Positions 14,539 to 23,561 are shown, numbered from the stretch's first letter. The stretch is 30,470 nucleotides of DNA from Stercoripulliclostridium_A sp045535235 (GCA_045535235.1 JAZSLG010000129.1:1-30470), one strand, 5' to 3'. Translations and numbers: made by a program. Notes: generated by a model not told the origin, from the sequence alone.

Positions 14539-15771
14539 ATGTCTAAGCAAATAAAGAAAATCGTTCTTGCATACTCCGGCGGTCTAGATACCTCCATTAT
14601 TATTCCTTGGTTAAAAGAAAACTATGACAATCCCGAAATAATTGCTGTTTCCGGTGACGTTGGTCAAGGAACCGAGTTGGACGGTTTGGAAGAAAAAGCC
14701 ATTGCAACTGGTGCATCCAAACTTTACGTATGCGACCTTAAAGAAGAATTTATTAAAAATTACGTTTACCCCACCGTTCAAGCCGGGGCTAAGTATGAAG
14801 GCGATTATCTATTAGGCACTGCTTTTGCTCGTCCTATTATTGCTAAAGCTATAGTGGATATTGCTATTAAAGAAGGTGCAGATGCTATTTGTCACGGTTG
14901 TACCGGTAAGGGTAACGACCAAGTTCGTTTTGAGCTTGCAATTAAAGCCTTTGCTCCCGGTATGAAAATTATTGCCCCGTGGAGAATATGGGATATTAAA
15001 TCTCGTGAAGAAGAAATTGCTTATGCTGAAGCTCACAATATTCCCCTAAAAATTAATCGCGAAACCAACTATTCCAAGGATAAGAACTTGTGGCATCTCT
15101 CTCACGAGGGCTTGGATCTAGAAGACCCCGCAAACGAACCTCAATACGATAAGGAAGGGTTCCTCGAAATGGGCGTATCACCCTTCATGGCTCCTGATAA
15201 ACCCACCTACGTTACTATCAGTTTTGAAAAGGGTATTCCCGTTGCAGTCGACGGCGAAAAACTAAGTCCCGTTGCATTAGTCGAAAAGCTTAATAAGCTT
15301 GGTGGCGAAAATGGAATCGGTCTAGCAGATATTTGTGAAAATCGTTTGGTTGGTATGAAATCTCGTGGTGTATACGAAACCCCCGGCGGTACCATTCTAT
15401 ATAGGGCTCACGAGGTATTAGAGACCTTATGTTTGGATAGAGATACTTCACACTACAAAGCACTCGTTGCACAACAATTTGGTGAGTTAGTATACTTTGG
15501 TAAATGGTTTACTCCTTTGCGTGAAGCACTATCGGCGTTTGTGGAGAAAACCCAAGAAAACGTTACGGGTGACGTTAAACTAAAACTTTATAAAGGTAAT
15601 ATTATTAACGCAGGAACCACTTCCAAATATTCTCTTTACAATCCCGAATTTGCTACTTTTGACGAAGATGACGTATACGACCAAAAGGATAGCGAAGGAT
15701 TTATCAATCTTTTCGGTCTACCTCTTACCGTAAAGGCGCTAATGGACAAAAAGAACGGAGAAAACAAATAA
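14539..15771 (+). CDS. argG: argininosuccinate synthase
   Basis: A 410-residue enzyme that joins citrulline and aspartate with ATP to form argininosuccinate, the seventh step of arginine synthesis. The N-terminal ATP pyrophosphatase loop AYSGGLDTS (11-19) is intact, as are HGCTGKGNDQVRFE (about 118-131) and the ETPGGTIL stretch typical of the family. The length is normal (about 400). Start ATG 14539 follows GAAGGAG at 14524-14530. It is the first gene of the arg operon, behind the strong promoter at 14470. Many clostridia have argGH apart from the acetyl-cycle genes; here they lead the same message. argH follows after 3 bases. Confidence 0.98.
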   Translation: MSKQIKKIVLAYSGGLDTSIIIPWLKENYDNPEIIAVSGDVGQGTELDGLEEKAIATGASKLYVCDLKEEFIKNYVYPTVQAGAKYEGDYLLGTAFARPIIAKAIVDIAIKEGADAICHGCTGKGNDQVRFELAIKAFAPGMKIIAPWRIWDIKSREEEIAYAEAHNIPLKINRETNYSKDKNLWHLSHEGLDLEDPANEPQYDKEGFLEMGVSPFMAPDKPTYVTISFEKGIPVAVDGEKLSPVALVEKLNKLGGENGIGLADICENRLVGMKSRGVYETPGGTILYRAHEVLETLCLDRDTSHYKALVAQQFGELVYFGKWFTPLREALSAFVEKTQENVTGDVKLKLYKGNIINAGTTSKYSLYNPEFATFDEDDVYDQKDSEGFINLFGLPLTVKALMDKKNGENK

Positions 15772-15774
15772 TTT

Positions 15775-17154
15775 ATGGCTCAAAATTTATGGGGTGCAAG
15801 GTTTCAAAAAGAACTAGATGCACTCGTGAACGAATTTAATTCATCTATCAAAACGGACTCCCTTATGTACGCGCAAGACATTCAAGGGAGTCTTGCTCAT
15901 GCCGAGATGCTTTGCAAACAAGGTATTATCGAGGAGAGCGATTTCATAGATATCGTAAAAGGTCTAACCGAGATTAAAAACGAAATTGACGACGGCTCTT
16001 TGGTTATAGATATGAATGCCGAAGACATACACATGTTTATTGAGGGTGAACTAACCAAGCGTTATCCTAAAGCTGGTAAAAAGCTACATACTTCAAGGAG
16101 CCGTAACGACCAAGTAGCTCTCGACGTTAGACTTTATCTAAGAGATAAAATAGGGTCCCTAACCGATGAGGTTAAGAACCTAATATCTGCTATTTATGAC
16201 GTTGCAAAAGAAAACGTGGATACGGTTATGCCGGGATACACGCATCTTCAACGTGCGCAACCAGTTACTTTTGCACACCACCTACTCGCATACTCAGCTA
16301 TGTTTATGCGTGACTATGATAGGCTCCTTGATACCAAAAAAAGGCTTAATTATAGTCCCCTTGGTAGTTGTGCACTTGCTGGTACTACCTACGAAATAGA
16401 TCGCGATTTTACTGCTATGAAACTTGGGTTTACAGCGCCTGTATTCAATAGTATGGACGGAGTTTCAGATCGTGATTTTTGCGTTGAGTTGGCTTCCGAT
16501 ATAGCGCTTATTATGATGCACCTTTCAAGATTTTCGGAAGAGATAATCTTGTGGAGTTCTTGGGAATTCAAGTTTATCGAGCTAGACGATGCTTATTCGA
16601 CCGGTTCTTCGATTATGCCCCAAAAGAAAAATCCCGATATAGCCGAGTTAGTAAGGGGAAAAACCGGTAGGGCATACGGTAATTTGATAACACTTCTCAC
16701 TTTGCTAAAAGGACTTCCTCTTGCCTACAACAAGGATATGCAAGAAGACAAAGAAGCTATTTTTGATAGCGTGGAAACCGCACTAAAATGCCTAAACGTT
16801 TTTGCTCCCATGCTAAGGACCATGACGGTATTAAAAGAAAACATGTCCAAGGCAGGGGAAAAAGGTTTTATAAATGCAACCGATTGTGCGGACTATCTAG
16901 CGAAAAAGGGAATGCCGTTTAGGGAAGCTTACAAAATAAGTGGTAATTTGGTTGCTCTTTGCATACAAAAGAACAAGACCTTGAACGAATTAGAACTAGT
17001 AGACTACAAGGCTTTTAGTAAACTTTTTGAAGAAGATATTTATGAAGCCATCGATATGACAACTTGCTTAAATAAACGTACTTCAAAAGGGGCCCCCAGT
17101 AGGACTGCAGTAGAAGAGCAATTATTAATAGTGGAGAAATTTTTGAATGACTAA
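15775..17154 (+). CDS. argH: argininosuccinate lyase
   Basis: A 459-residue fumarase/aspartase-superfamily lyase that splits argininosuccinate into arginine and fumarate, the last step of the pathway. Visible signatures are LWGARF (5-10), TSRSRNDQVALDVRL (about 106-120), PGYTHLQRAQPVTFAHH with the catalytic His (about 154-170), and the family signature GSSIMPQKKNPD (277-288) with the catalytic Ser. The length is normal. Its ATG lies 3 bases after the argG stop and its end overlaps argC by 8 bases, so translation is coupled at both ends. There is no strong Shine-Dalgarno sequence of its own. Confidence 0.98.
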   Translation: MAQNLWGARFQKELDALVNEFNSSIKTDSLMYAQDIQGSLAHAEMLCKQGIIEESDFIDIVKGLTEIKNEIDDGSLVIDMNAEDIHMFIEGELTKRYPKAGKKLHTSRSRNDQVALDVRLYLRDKIGSLTDEVKNLISAIYDVAKENVDTVMPGYTHLQRAQPVTFAHHLLAYSAMFMRDYDRLLDTKKRLNYSPLGSCALAGTTYEIDRDFTAMKLGFTAPVFNSMDGVSDRDFCVELASDIALIMMHLSRFSEEIILWSSWEFKFIELDDAYSTGSSIMPQKKNPDIAELVRGKTGRAYGNLITLLTLLKGLPLAYNKDMQEDKEAIFDSVETALKCLNVFAPMLRTMTVLKENMSKAGEKGFINATDCADYLAKKGMPFREAYKISGNLVALCIQKNKTLNELELVDYKAFSKLFEEDIYEAIDMTTCLNKRTSKGAPSRTAVEEQLLIVEKFLND

Positions 17155-18073
17155 GGTTTATATAGATGGTGCGGTAGGAACAACGGGACTTAGGATACGC
17201 GAAAGACTTTCTTCGCGCTCCGACGTGGAACTTCTAATTATACCCGAGGAATATCGCAAAGATATAAACTACAGGAAAGAGTACGTTAATCGCTCGGACG
17301 TAACCTTTCTTTGTTTGCCTGACTCTGCTAGTATCGAGGCTGTTAAACTTGCCGAGGATAGCGTGAAGATCATAGATGCTTCGACGGCTCATCGTACTAA
17401 TCCCAATTGGGCATATGGTTTTCCGGAGTTGGGTAAAGATTTTTACGATAAAATAAAAAATGGAAACCGCATAGCAAATCCCGGTTGTCACGCAAGCGGA
17501 TTTATTGCTCTAATATATCCTTTGATAAAAAGTGGTGTGTTGGACAAAGACACCTATTTGACTTGTGCTTCGTTAACAGGATATAGTGGTGGCGGAAAAA
17601 AGATGATAGCTGATTACGAGGATGCTAACCGTGACGAGCTTTTGGATGCGCCTCGTGTATACGGACTTAACCAAAGTCACAAACATTTGCCGGAAATGTG
17701 TTACGTTACGGGACTAAAAAGGGCTCCGTCGTTTACACCCATCGTAGGTGATTTTTATAGTGGAATGCAAGTAATTGTTCCAATTGAACTTAACATGCTA
17801 AAAGGCATAGATAGTCTAAAGAGTTTACAAGAGCTATTCAAAGATTTCTATAACGATAAAAAATTGGTTAGGGCAGTCGATTTTAACGAGAGTTTTATAT
17901 CTACTAAACTGCTTTCCGGTAAAGACGTTATGGAAGTAACGGTGTGTGGTAACGAGGAACGCGTAAATTTAATATCACTATTTGATAATTTAGGCAAAGG
18001 CGCAAGCGGTGCGGCGATACAAAATTTTAATATTATAAGTGGCGTTGATGAAACGAAAGGACTGGAATTATGA
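17147..18073 (+). CDS. argC: N-acetyl-gamma-glutamyl-phosphate reductase, short (type 2) form
   Basis: A 308-residue NADPH-dependent dehydrogenase that reduces N-acetylglutamyl phosphate to the semialdehyde, the third step of the acetylated route. VYIDGAVGTTGLRIRERL (4-21) is the nucleotide-binding start. NPGCHASGF (111-119) carries the catalytic Cys114, and a probable catalytic His sits in NQSHKHLPE. The short length and the DGxxGTTGL opening mark the type 2 AGPR rather than the common 340-residue type 1. It starts 8 bases inside argH and ends in an ATGA overlap with argJ. Type 2 forms are less usual in Gram-positives, which may point to transfer of this gene, though the surrounding base usage does not differ visibly. 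Confidence 0.95.
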   Translation: MTKVYIDGAVGTTGLRIRERLSSRSDVELLIIPEEYRKDINYRKEYVNRSDVTFLCLPDSASIEAVKLAEDSVKIIDASTAHRTNPNWAYGFPELGKDFYDKIKNGNRIANPGCHASGFIALIYPLIKSGVLDKDTYLTCASLTGYSGGGKKMIADYEDANRDELLDAPRVYGLNQSHKHLPEMCYVTGLKRAPSFTPIVGDFYSGMQVIVPIELNMLKGIDSLKSLQELFKDFYNDKKLVRAVDFNESFISTKLLSGKDVMEVTVCGNEERVNLISLFDNLGKGASGAAIQNFNIISGVDETKGLEL

Positions 18074-19290
18074 CTAACTATGAATTTATACAAGGCGGGA
18101 TAACCGCGCCACAAGGATTTAAAGCAAACGGTGTACATTGTGGAATACGCAAGAACAAGCTAAAAAAAGACTTGGCTCTTATCGTTGCGGAAAATAGATG
18201 TAACTCGGCTGCGGTATATACTCAAAACCTTGTAAAAGGCGCTCCGCTAGCCGTAACTAAAAAGAATTTGACGGACGGATACGCCCAAGCAGTAATATGC
18301 AACTCCGGTAACGCTAATACGTGTAATGCTAACGGCGTAGAAATAGCCGAAGAAATGTGCGCACTCGTCGAAAGGGCAACCGGTATTTCTTCAAGTGACG
18401 TTATTGTTGCTTCCACGGGTGTTATTGGACAACCACTCGATATTAATCCAATAGCAAAAGGAATGGAAAGCTTAGTGAGTGGACTAGGTGATAATTCTCA
18501 CGACTGCGCCCAAGCAATAATGACCACCGATACGGTTAAAAAGGAAGTAGCCGTCAAGTTTATGCTTGGAGGTAAAGAGTGCAAGATAGCCGGTATAGCA
18601 AAAGGCTCGGGAATGATTCATCCCAATATGGCTACAATGCTGGTATTTATGACCACGGACGTTAATATCAGTAGTGCTATGCTACAAAAGGTAGTTAGTT
18701 CGGACGTTAAAGATACTTTTAATATGATTTCCGTAGACGGCGATACTTCCACTAACGATATGCTTTGTATCATGGCTTCGGGAAAAGCCGGCAACGAAGA
18801 AATTACCAAAGAAAACAGGGATTACAAGATTTTCAAAAAGATGTTTAACGTGGTCTCCGAAGAACTTTGTAAAAAGATAGCTGGAGACGGAGAAGGCGCT
18901 ACAAAGTTGCTTGAATGTAATGTTAAAGGAGCCCAAAGTAAAAAAATAGCGCGTACTGTTGCAAAGAGCGTAATTACCTCTTCACTTTTCAAATCCGCCA
19001 TGTTTGGCTCTGATGCTAACTGGGGAAGAGTGCTTTGTGCAATAGGGTATAGCGGTGCTAATTTGGACGTGGACAAAATAGATGTTTCGTTTAGCTCGCT
19101 AAAAGGAAATATTCCCGTTTGCGTGGGCGGAAGAGGTGTAGAGTTTTCGGAAGAAAAGGCAAAGGAAATTCTACTTCAAAACAAAATCATAATTGAAATT
19201 AATTTGAATGCTGGTAAGCAAAAAGCAACCGCATGGGGTTGCGACCTTACTTACGAGTACGTAAAAATAAACGGTGACTATCGCACCTAA
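18070..19290 (+). CDS. argJ: ornithine acetyltransferase / N-acetylglutamate synthase
   Basis: A 406-residue self-cleaving enzyme that moves acetyl from N-acetylornithine to glutamate, making the cycle economical. If bifunctional, it also starts the cycle with acetyl-CoA. The autocleavage site is intact: KGSGMIHPNMATML, with Thr189 as the new N-terminal nucleophile after cleavage of Ala188-Thr189. The oxyanion residues STG (116-118, as STGVIG) are present, and the DanWGR-type stretch (SDANWGRVLCAIGYSG) near the end of the protein is typical. It overlaps argC by 4 bases (ATGA). No separate argA or argE is in view, which fits a cyclic pathway. Whether it is mono- or bifunctional cannot be decided from sequence alone. 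Confidence 0.97.
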   Translation: MTNYEFIQGGITAPQGFKANGVHCGIRKNKLKKDLALIVAENRCNSAAVYTQNLVKGAPLAVTKKNLTDGYAQAVICNSGNANTCNANGVEIAEEMCALVERATGISSSDVIVASTGVIGQPLDINPIAKGMESLVSGLGDNSHDCAQAIMTTDTVKKEVAVKFMLGGKECKIAGIAKGSGMIHPNMATMLVFMTTDVNISSAMLQKVVSSDVKDTFNMISVDGDTSTNDMLCIMASGKAGNEEITKENRDYKIFKKMFNVVSEELCKKIAGDGEGATKLLECNVKGAQSKKIARTVAKSVITSSLFKSAMFGSDANWGRVLCAIGYSGANLDVDKIDVSFSSLKGNIPVCVGGRGVEFSEEKAKEILLQNKIIIEINLNAGKQKATAWGCDLTYEYVKINGDYRT

Positions 19291-19301
19291 TAGGAGATAT
19301 G

Positions 19302-20156
19302 ATGAATTTAAGCAATCAAGAAAAAGCTGATATCTTGGTACAAGCATTACCATATATACAACGATACAACGATAAAATTCTCGTTGTAAAATTTGGTGGA
19401 AACGCCATGACTTCCGGCGACCTTAAAATGTCAACTATGCGTGACCTTGTTCTACTAGCGCAAGTAGGTATCAAGGTGGTACTAGTACATGGTGGTGGGC
19501 CGGAAATAGATAGCGTACTCGAAAAAATGCACGTTGAAACCAAACGTATAAACGGACTACGAGTAACCGACGATGAGCAAATGAGCGTCGTACAAATGGT
19601 TCTTGCCGGTAAAGTAAACAAAGATCTGGTTGCCAGTGTAGAAACTGCCGGTGGAATGGCGTTAGGACTATGTGGCGTAGACGGGGGGATGATTAAAGCT
19701 AAGGTCAAGGACCCCGAGCTTGGCTACGTTGGGGATATTGTTTCCATTAATACCAAGCCCATTTTGGATGCTTTGAACGCGGGTTACATTCCTGTTATTT
19801 CCACCATTGGTTACGACCAAAGCGGAAAGGTTTATAATATTAACGCTGATACTGCTGCAAGCAGAATAGCAGGGGAATTGAAGGCTCATTCACTAATTAA
19901 CATGACGGCAACCAAGGGCGTATTAAAAGATCCCAAAGATGAAAGTACTCTTATTACGGAAATCAAAGTTGACGAAGTTCCTGCTCTTCGTGAAAGCGGA
20001 ATAATATCGGGAGGCATGATTCCAAAAGTAGAGTGTTGTGTGGAGGCTGTTGAGCTTGGAGTGGAAAACGTATTTATCATTGATGGTAGAGTACCGCATG
20101 CAATACTTATCGAAGTACTATCAGACCAAGGCATTGGGACGCTATTTTGCAAATAA
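19302..20156 (+). CDS. argB: acetylglutamate kinase
   Basis: A 284-residue amino-acid kinase that phosphorylates N-acetylglutamate, the second and usually arginine-inhibited step. VVKFGGNAM (28-36, Lys30) binds ATP phosphates, VHGGGPEID (62-70) binds substrate, and VSIxxKPILDAL and NINADTAA follow in the usual order. An N-terminal helix of about 20 residues precedes the kinase core. It resembles the extension seen in arginine-sensitive hexameric forms, so feedback inhibition is likely but inferred. Two adjacent ATG codons occur at 19299 and 19302. The AGGAG at 19292-19296 leaves only two bases before the first and five before the second, so 19302 is chosen. Confidence 0.97.
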   Translation: MNLSNQEKADILVQALPYIQRYNDKILVVKFGGNAMTSGDLKMSTMRDLVLLAQVGIKVVLVHGGGPEIDSVLEKMHVETKRINGLRVTDDEQMSVVQMVLAGKVNKDLVASVETAGGMALGLCGVDGGMIKAKVKDPELGYVGDIVSINTKPILDALNAGYIPVISTIGYDQSGKVYNINADTAASRIAGELKAHSLINMTATKGVLKDPKDESTLITEIKVDEVPALRESGIISGGMIPKVECCVEAVELGVENVFIIDGRVPHAILIEVLSDQGIGTLFCK

Positions 20157-20167
20157 AAGGAGAAAAC

Positions 20168-21070
20168 ATGAAACATTTACTAAAACTTGGTGATTTAACA
20201 GGCGAACAAATAATAGATATATTAAATCTTGCAGATCAACTAAAGGAAGAAAATAAGAAGGGAATAGTACACCATCATTTGAAGGGCAAGACCCTTGGTA
20301 TGATATTTACTAAAGCTAGCACACGCACTAGGGTTTCATTTGAGGTTGGTATGTATCAACTTGGTGGAAACGCTTTGTTCCTTTCGGGAAACGATTTGCA
20401 AATTGGTCGTGGTGAACCTATAGAGGATACTGCAAGGGTACTAAGCCGGTTTCTTGATGGCATCATGATTAGAACGTTTAAGCAAGACGACGTGGAAAAA
20501 CTAGCTGAATACGGCTCCATACCTATTATTAACGGACTAACCGATTATTGCCATCCTTGCCAAGTGCTTGCAGACCTCCAAACCATTCGTGAGTTTAAGG
20601 GTAAGCTCGCCGGATTAAAACTTGCTTTTATAGGCGACGGCAATAATATGGCAAATAGCCTTATCGTAGGATGCATAAAAGTTGGTATGAGCGTTAGCAT
20701 TGCTTGTCCCAAGGGATACGAGCCCGATGTCGAAATAGTAAAATGGGGAATGGAACAAGGCAAGCTAACTGTTACAAATAATCCTAAGGAAGCAGTGGTT
20801 GGTGCGGACGTAGTATATACCGATGTTTGGGCATCTATGGGACAAGAAGGGGAAGCCCAAATTCGCATGAAAGCTTTTAATGGTTTCCAAGTAAACGCGG
20901 AATTAATGTCGCTTGCGAACGAAGGAGCGATGGTACAACATTGTTTACCTGCTCATCGCGGAGAAGAGATTACCGCCGAGGTTTTGGAGGCTCATGCAAA
21001 CGAGATTTTTGAAGAAGCGGAAAATAGACTCCACGCTCAAAAAGCAGTTATGGTAAAACTACTTAAATAG
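20168..21070 (+). CDS. argF: ornithine carbamoyltransferase
   Basis: A 300-residue transcarbamylase that makes citrulline from ornithine and carbamoyl phosphate. STRTR (51-55) binds carbamoyl phosphate, HPCQ (129-132) is the second part of that site, DVWASMGQE is the ornithine-side loop and HCLPAHRGEEI (258-268) holds the catalytic Cys. The length is slightly short of the common 310-335. ATG 20168 is preceded by AAAGGAG at 20157-20163. An in-frame ATG at 20147 falls inside argB and upstream of this site, so it is rejected. It is the last gene of the operon. With argG and argH it completes ornithine to arginine. An anabolic role follows from the operon; no arcA or arcC is nearby. Confidence 0.97.
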   Translation: MKHLLKLGDLTGEQIIDILNLADQLKEENKKGIVHHHLKGKTLGMIFTKASTRTRVSFEVGMYQLGGNALFLSGNDLQIGRGEPIEDTARVLSRFLDGIMIRTFKQDDVEKLAEYGSIPIINGLTDYCHPCQVLADLQTIREFKGKLAGLKLAFIGDGNNMANSLIVGCIKVGMSVSIACPKGYEPDVEIVKWGMEQGKLTVTNNPKEAVVGADVVYTDVWASMGQEGEAQIRMKAFNGFQVNAELMSLANEGAMVQHCLPAHRGEEITAEVLEAHANEIFEEAENRLHAQKAVMVKLLK

Positions 21071-21080
21071 TTAAAACTGC

Positions 21081-21109
21081 TTGCAAAAAAGATGTAAAAG
21101 TTATATAAC
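21081..21109 (+). promoter_or_regulatory. promoter of the DUF308 gene, overlapping a palindrome
   Basis: TTGCAA (21081-21086), 17 bases, TATAAC (21104-21109). The -10 box lies inside an 18-base perfect palindrome AAAAGTTATATAACTTTT (21096-21113). The palindrome followed by TT may double as a weak terminator for the arg operon, or be an operator. Confidence 0.55.
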
Positions 21110-21149
21110 TTTTTTGGAAATAAAGCATAATTTAATAAAGGAGCAAAAT

Positions 21150-21614
21150 ATGGCAAAGAAAAAATTAAATAATCAAGCAGTAATTAATGCTATTGCACTC
21201 ATAGTACTAGGTATACTATTTTGTATCTTCCGTGCCGGCATGATAAACGTTCTTCTAACCATCGTTGGCGTAGTTCTAATCGGACTAGGCATTTACGATA
21301 TAGTAAGAAAAAATTATATTCCCGCCGTTATCGAAATTATACTTGGTATAGCAGTCATCGTTTGTGGATGGACCATACTTGATATCGCACTATTAGTACT
21401 TGGTATCGGTCTAGTAGTATACTCCGTTTACGAAATAGTAATGATAGCAAAAGATTTTAAGAAAAAGGGTTGGATATCCCTTGTTAAACCTATTATTACC
21501 CTTATCGTAGGTATTTTCCTAATCGTTGCAAAATGGCTTCTCGTTGATTGGATATTCATCGTAATAGGTGTTGTATTAATCATAAACGGAATACTTGCAC
21601 TACTTGGAAAATAG
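21150..21614 (+). CDS. DUF308 (HdeD-like) membrane protein
   Basis: A 154-residue, very hydrophobic protein with about six membrane helices arranged as pairs: 12-29 and 32-49, 57-74 and 77-96, 113-130 and 133-152. Each pair holds repeats of the type GIxLIxxGIxxL. This matches DUF308, the family of E. coli HdeD, an acid-resistance membrane protein whose mechanism is unknown. ATG 21150 is set by AAAGGAG at 21138-21143. An in-frame ATG at 21081 would put 23 polar residues in front and lies upstream of that site. It is a single-gene unit with its own promoter and a strong terminator at 21636. Confidence 0.8.
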   Translation: MAKKKLNNQAVINAIALIVLGILFCIFRAGMINVLLTIVGVVLIGLGIYDIVRKNYIPAVIEIILGIAVIVCGWTILDIALLVLGIGLVVYSVYEIVMIAKDFKKKGWISLVKPIITLIVGIFLIVAKWLLVDWIFIVIGVVLIINGILALLGK

Positions 21615-21635
21615 AAAAAAGAATTTTATAAAAAG

Positions 21636-21663
21636 AAAAAACTCCCTTCAAGGGAGTTTTTTA
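21636..21663 (+). terminator. terminator of the DUF308 gene
   Basis: Stem AACTCCCT/AGGGAGTT with a 3-base loop, extended by A/T pairs and followed by a run of T. It lies 21 bases after the stop codon. Confidence 0.9.
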
Positions 21664-21730
21664 TATGTTTCTATCAAATAAGTCGTCTAAATTGTTATAC
21701 AATTAATAAAGAGTTAGTTATGAAATATTT

Positions 21731-21757
21731 AAGGGCACTTTGGGTGCCCTTTCTTTT
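21731..21757 (+). terminator. second intrinsic terminator with no gene before it
   Basis: Stem AAGGGCAC/GTGCCCTT, 5-base loop, then CTTTTTT. Only 70 bases separate it from the previous terminator. That gap holds a palindrome AATTGT-TAT-ACAATT (21690-21704) with a TATACA inside. A 30-codon frame from 21720 runs through the hairpin but has no convincing ribosome binding site. The site is either a back-up terminator or the end of a very short RNA. Confidence 0.75.
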
Positions 21758-21800
21758 TTGCGCAAATTTAGCAAATTTTATGAAAGTAATTACGCTTAAC

Positions 21801-21829
21801 TTGAAAAGTTAATGATTTAGTGTTATCAT
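21801..21829 (+). promoter_or_regulatory. promoter of the M20 peptidase operon
   Basis: TTGAAA (21801-21806), 17 bases, TATCAT (21824-21829), with ATG at 21847. The AGAGGTG ribosome binding site lies between. Confidence 0.65.
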
Positions 21830-21846
21830 ATGTTAAGAGGTGAAAT

Positions 21847-23247
21847 ATGCTAACTTTAATTCTATTATTAAGAGCTCTTATGTTTAAGCCCGAAGCAAGG
21901 GTGGAAAAGGTTGTAGAACCTGTTTCATTTGATAAGGAAAAGGCTGTTAACGATCTTCGTGAAATGATACTTTGTAAAACCGTTTCAAATGCCGATTACT
22001 CTCTTGAAGACGATGCTGAATTTAAGAAGTTTGAAGATAAACTCGTTGAACTATTTCCCGTAGTACACGCTACTTGCGTTAAAGAAAATATTGGTAGGCG
22101 CGGTATCGTATTCCATTGGAAGGGCATGAGTGACGAAAAAGCCACCGTTCTAATGTCACACTTTGACGTTGTTGAGGTTGATGAAAGCGGTTGGGAAAAA
22201 GAGCCTTTTGCCGGTATCATAGAGGGTGAAACGCTTTGGGGCAGAGGTACCCTTGATACCAAGTCAACCTTGAACGGTTGTCTTCAAGCAGTAGAAACGT
22301 TAATTAAGGAAGGCTTTACTCCTAAAAACGATATATATCTTTGCTTTTCAGGTGATGAAGAAATATCCGGCCCTACTTGTCCAGCTATTGTTGATGAGTT
22401 TGCTCGTCGTGGCGTAAACGTTCAACTCGTAGTCGACGAGGGTGGTGCGGTAGTACAAAACGTATTCCCCGGGGTAAAAGATAGAGTTGCTGTTATTGGT
22501 ATTGCGGAAAAGGGCATGTTAAACCTTTCTTATACCGTAAAATCAAAGGGTGGACACGCTTCTAGCCCGCCCGCTAAAACGCCCATAGGTATTCTTTCCA
22601 ATGCTTGTTGTAAGGTAGAATCAAAGCCTTTCAAGGCTAACTTTACCGCACCCACTCTTGCATTATTTGATACCCTAGGTAGGCGTTCCACCTTCTTGTA
22701 CCGACTAATATTTGCAAACATGTGGCTCTTCAAACCCGTACTTTCCCTAATAGGCAAAATGGGCGGTGGAGAAATCAACGCACTCATGCGTACTACCTGT
22801 GCTTTTACCCAAATGAAAGGCTCTAACGGACGTAACGTACTCCCTGCACAAGCAGAAATGCTATCTAATTTTCGCATTATGACGGGAGAAACCATGGAAA
22901 GTACCGTTGAGTACGTAAAGAAAGTTATTAACGACGATAGGGTGGAAGTTAATATCGTTAACGGTAATAATCCTTCCGTTGTATCACGTACCGATTGCGA
23001 GGAGTTCGAAATAGTAAAAGAGGCAGTTGGCGAAACCTTCCCCGATGCAGTAGTTACTCCCTATCTAATGTTTGCTTGTTCCGACTCTCAACATTACGGC
23101 AAGATTTCGGATAAAGTATATCGCTTTAGCGCGCAATCTATGAGTGCCGAGGAAAGAAGAACGATACACGGACATAACGAGCGCATTACCTTTAAGGGTA
23201 TATGGGAAGCCGTCGAGTTTTATCTACGTCTAATCAAAAAGTGTTAA
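21847..23247 (+). CDS. M20 family metallopeptidase, PM20D1-like
   Basis: A 466-residue zinc peptidase of the M20/ArgE-DapE-Acy1 superfamily, closest in layout to the PM20D1/carboxypeptidase S group. Metal and catalytic residues are visible. SHFDVV gives His105 and Asp107, GRGTLDTK holds the bridging Asp137, GDEEISG holds the general base Glu171 and Glu172, VVDEGG holds Asp197, and HGHNE near the end holds His443. GGHASSPPAKTP marks the lid domain. The N-terminus (1-13) is hydrophobic but short, so location is uncertain. It would cleave N-acyl amino acids or dipeptides; the true substrate is unknown. It leads an operon with an ABM protein, yhbY and a small ORF. The argJ cycle upstream needs no argE, so this is not its deacetylase. 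Confidence 0.9.
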   Translation: MLTLILLLRALMFKPEARVEKVVEPVSFDKEKAVNDLREMILCKTVSNADYSLEDDAEFKKFEDKLVELFPVVHATCVKENIGRRGIVFHWKGMSDEKATVLMSHFDVVEVDESGWEKEPFAGIIEGETLWGRGTLDTKSTLNGCLQAVETLIKEGFTPKNDIYLCFSGDEEISGPTCPAIVDEFARRGVNVQLVVDEGGAVVQNVFPGVKDRVAVIGIAEKGMLNLSYTVKSKGGHASSPPAKTPIGILSNACCKVESKPFKANFTAPTLALFDTLGRRSTFLYRLIFANMWLFKPVLSLIGKMGGGEINALMRTTCAFTQMKGSNGRNVLPAQAEMLSNFRIMTGETMESTVEYVKKVINDDRVEVNIVNGNNPSVVSRTDCEEFEIVKEAVGETFPDAVVTPYLMFACSDSQHYGKISDKVYRFSAQSMSAEERRTIHGHNERITFKGIWEAVEFYLRLIKKC

Positions 23248-23257
23248 TGGAGAAATC

Positions 23258-23560
23258 ATGTATTTACTAAAAATAAAAAGCCTATGTCTTTCAAAAGACG
23301 AAGAAATAAGAAATGAATTTTTGAGTGCTTGCAAAGCCCATGCCGAGGCTAGTAAACTAGACGAGGGCAATCTATATTTCAACTGTGTATCCTATAAATA
23401 TAAGGGTGCAACCAAGGTTGTTTTCGAAGAACTATGGGAAAGTAAAGCTGATTGTGATAAACATATCATATCTGCAAAAGAGCGACCCCATATTGCAATT
23501 ATTAACAAGTATCGTGACTATAAGGAAGTACTCAAAGAATTTGAAATAGAGGAGTATTAA
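23258..23560 (+). CDS. ABM-domain protein (antibiotic biosynthesis monooxygenase type)
   Basis: A 100-residue protein of the dimeric alpha-beta barrel ABM fold, related to the quinol monooxygenase YgiN and heme-oxygenase-like members. The typical order is visible: SKLDEGNLYFNCVSY (32-46), then VVFEELWESKADCDKHI (54-70), where the ExW..xxAxxxH pattern is the family hallmark. It is a small stand-alone domain with no cofactor motif, so monooxygenase activity should not be assumed. GGAG at 23249-23252 gives good spacing to ATG 23258, ten bases after the peptidase stop. Its role beside a peptidase and an RNA-binding protein is unclear. Confidence 0.8.
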   Translation: MYLLKIKSLCLSKDEEIRNEFLSACKAHAEASKLDEGNLYFNCVSYKYKGATKVVFEELWESKADCDKHIISAKERPHIAIINKYRDYKEVLKEFEIEEY

Positions 23561-23561
23561 T

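Noticed and set aside
19316..19708. 130-codon reverse frame within argB
   Set aside because: It is the antisense of a well-conserved kinase, with no promoter or ribosome binding site.
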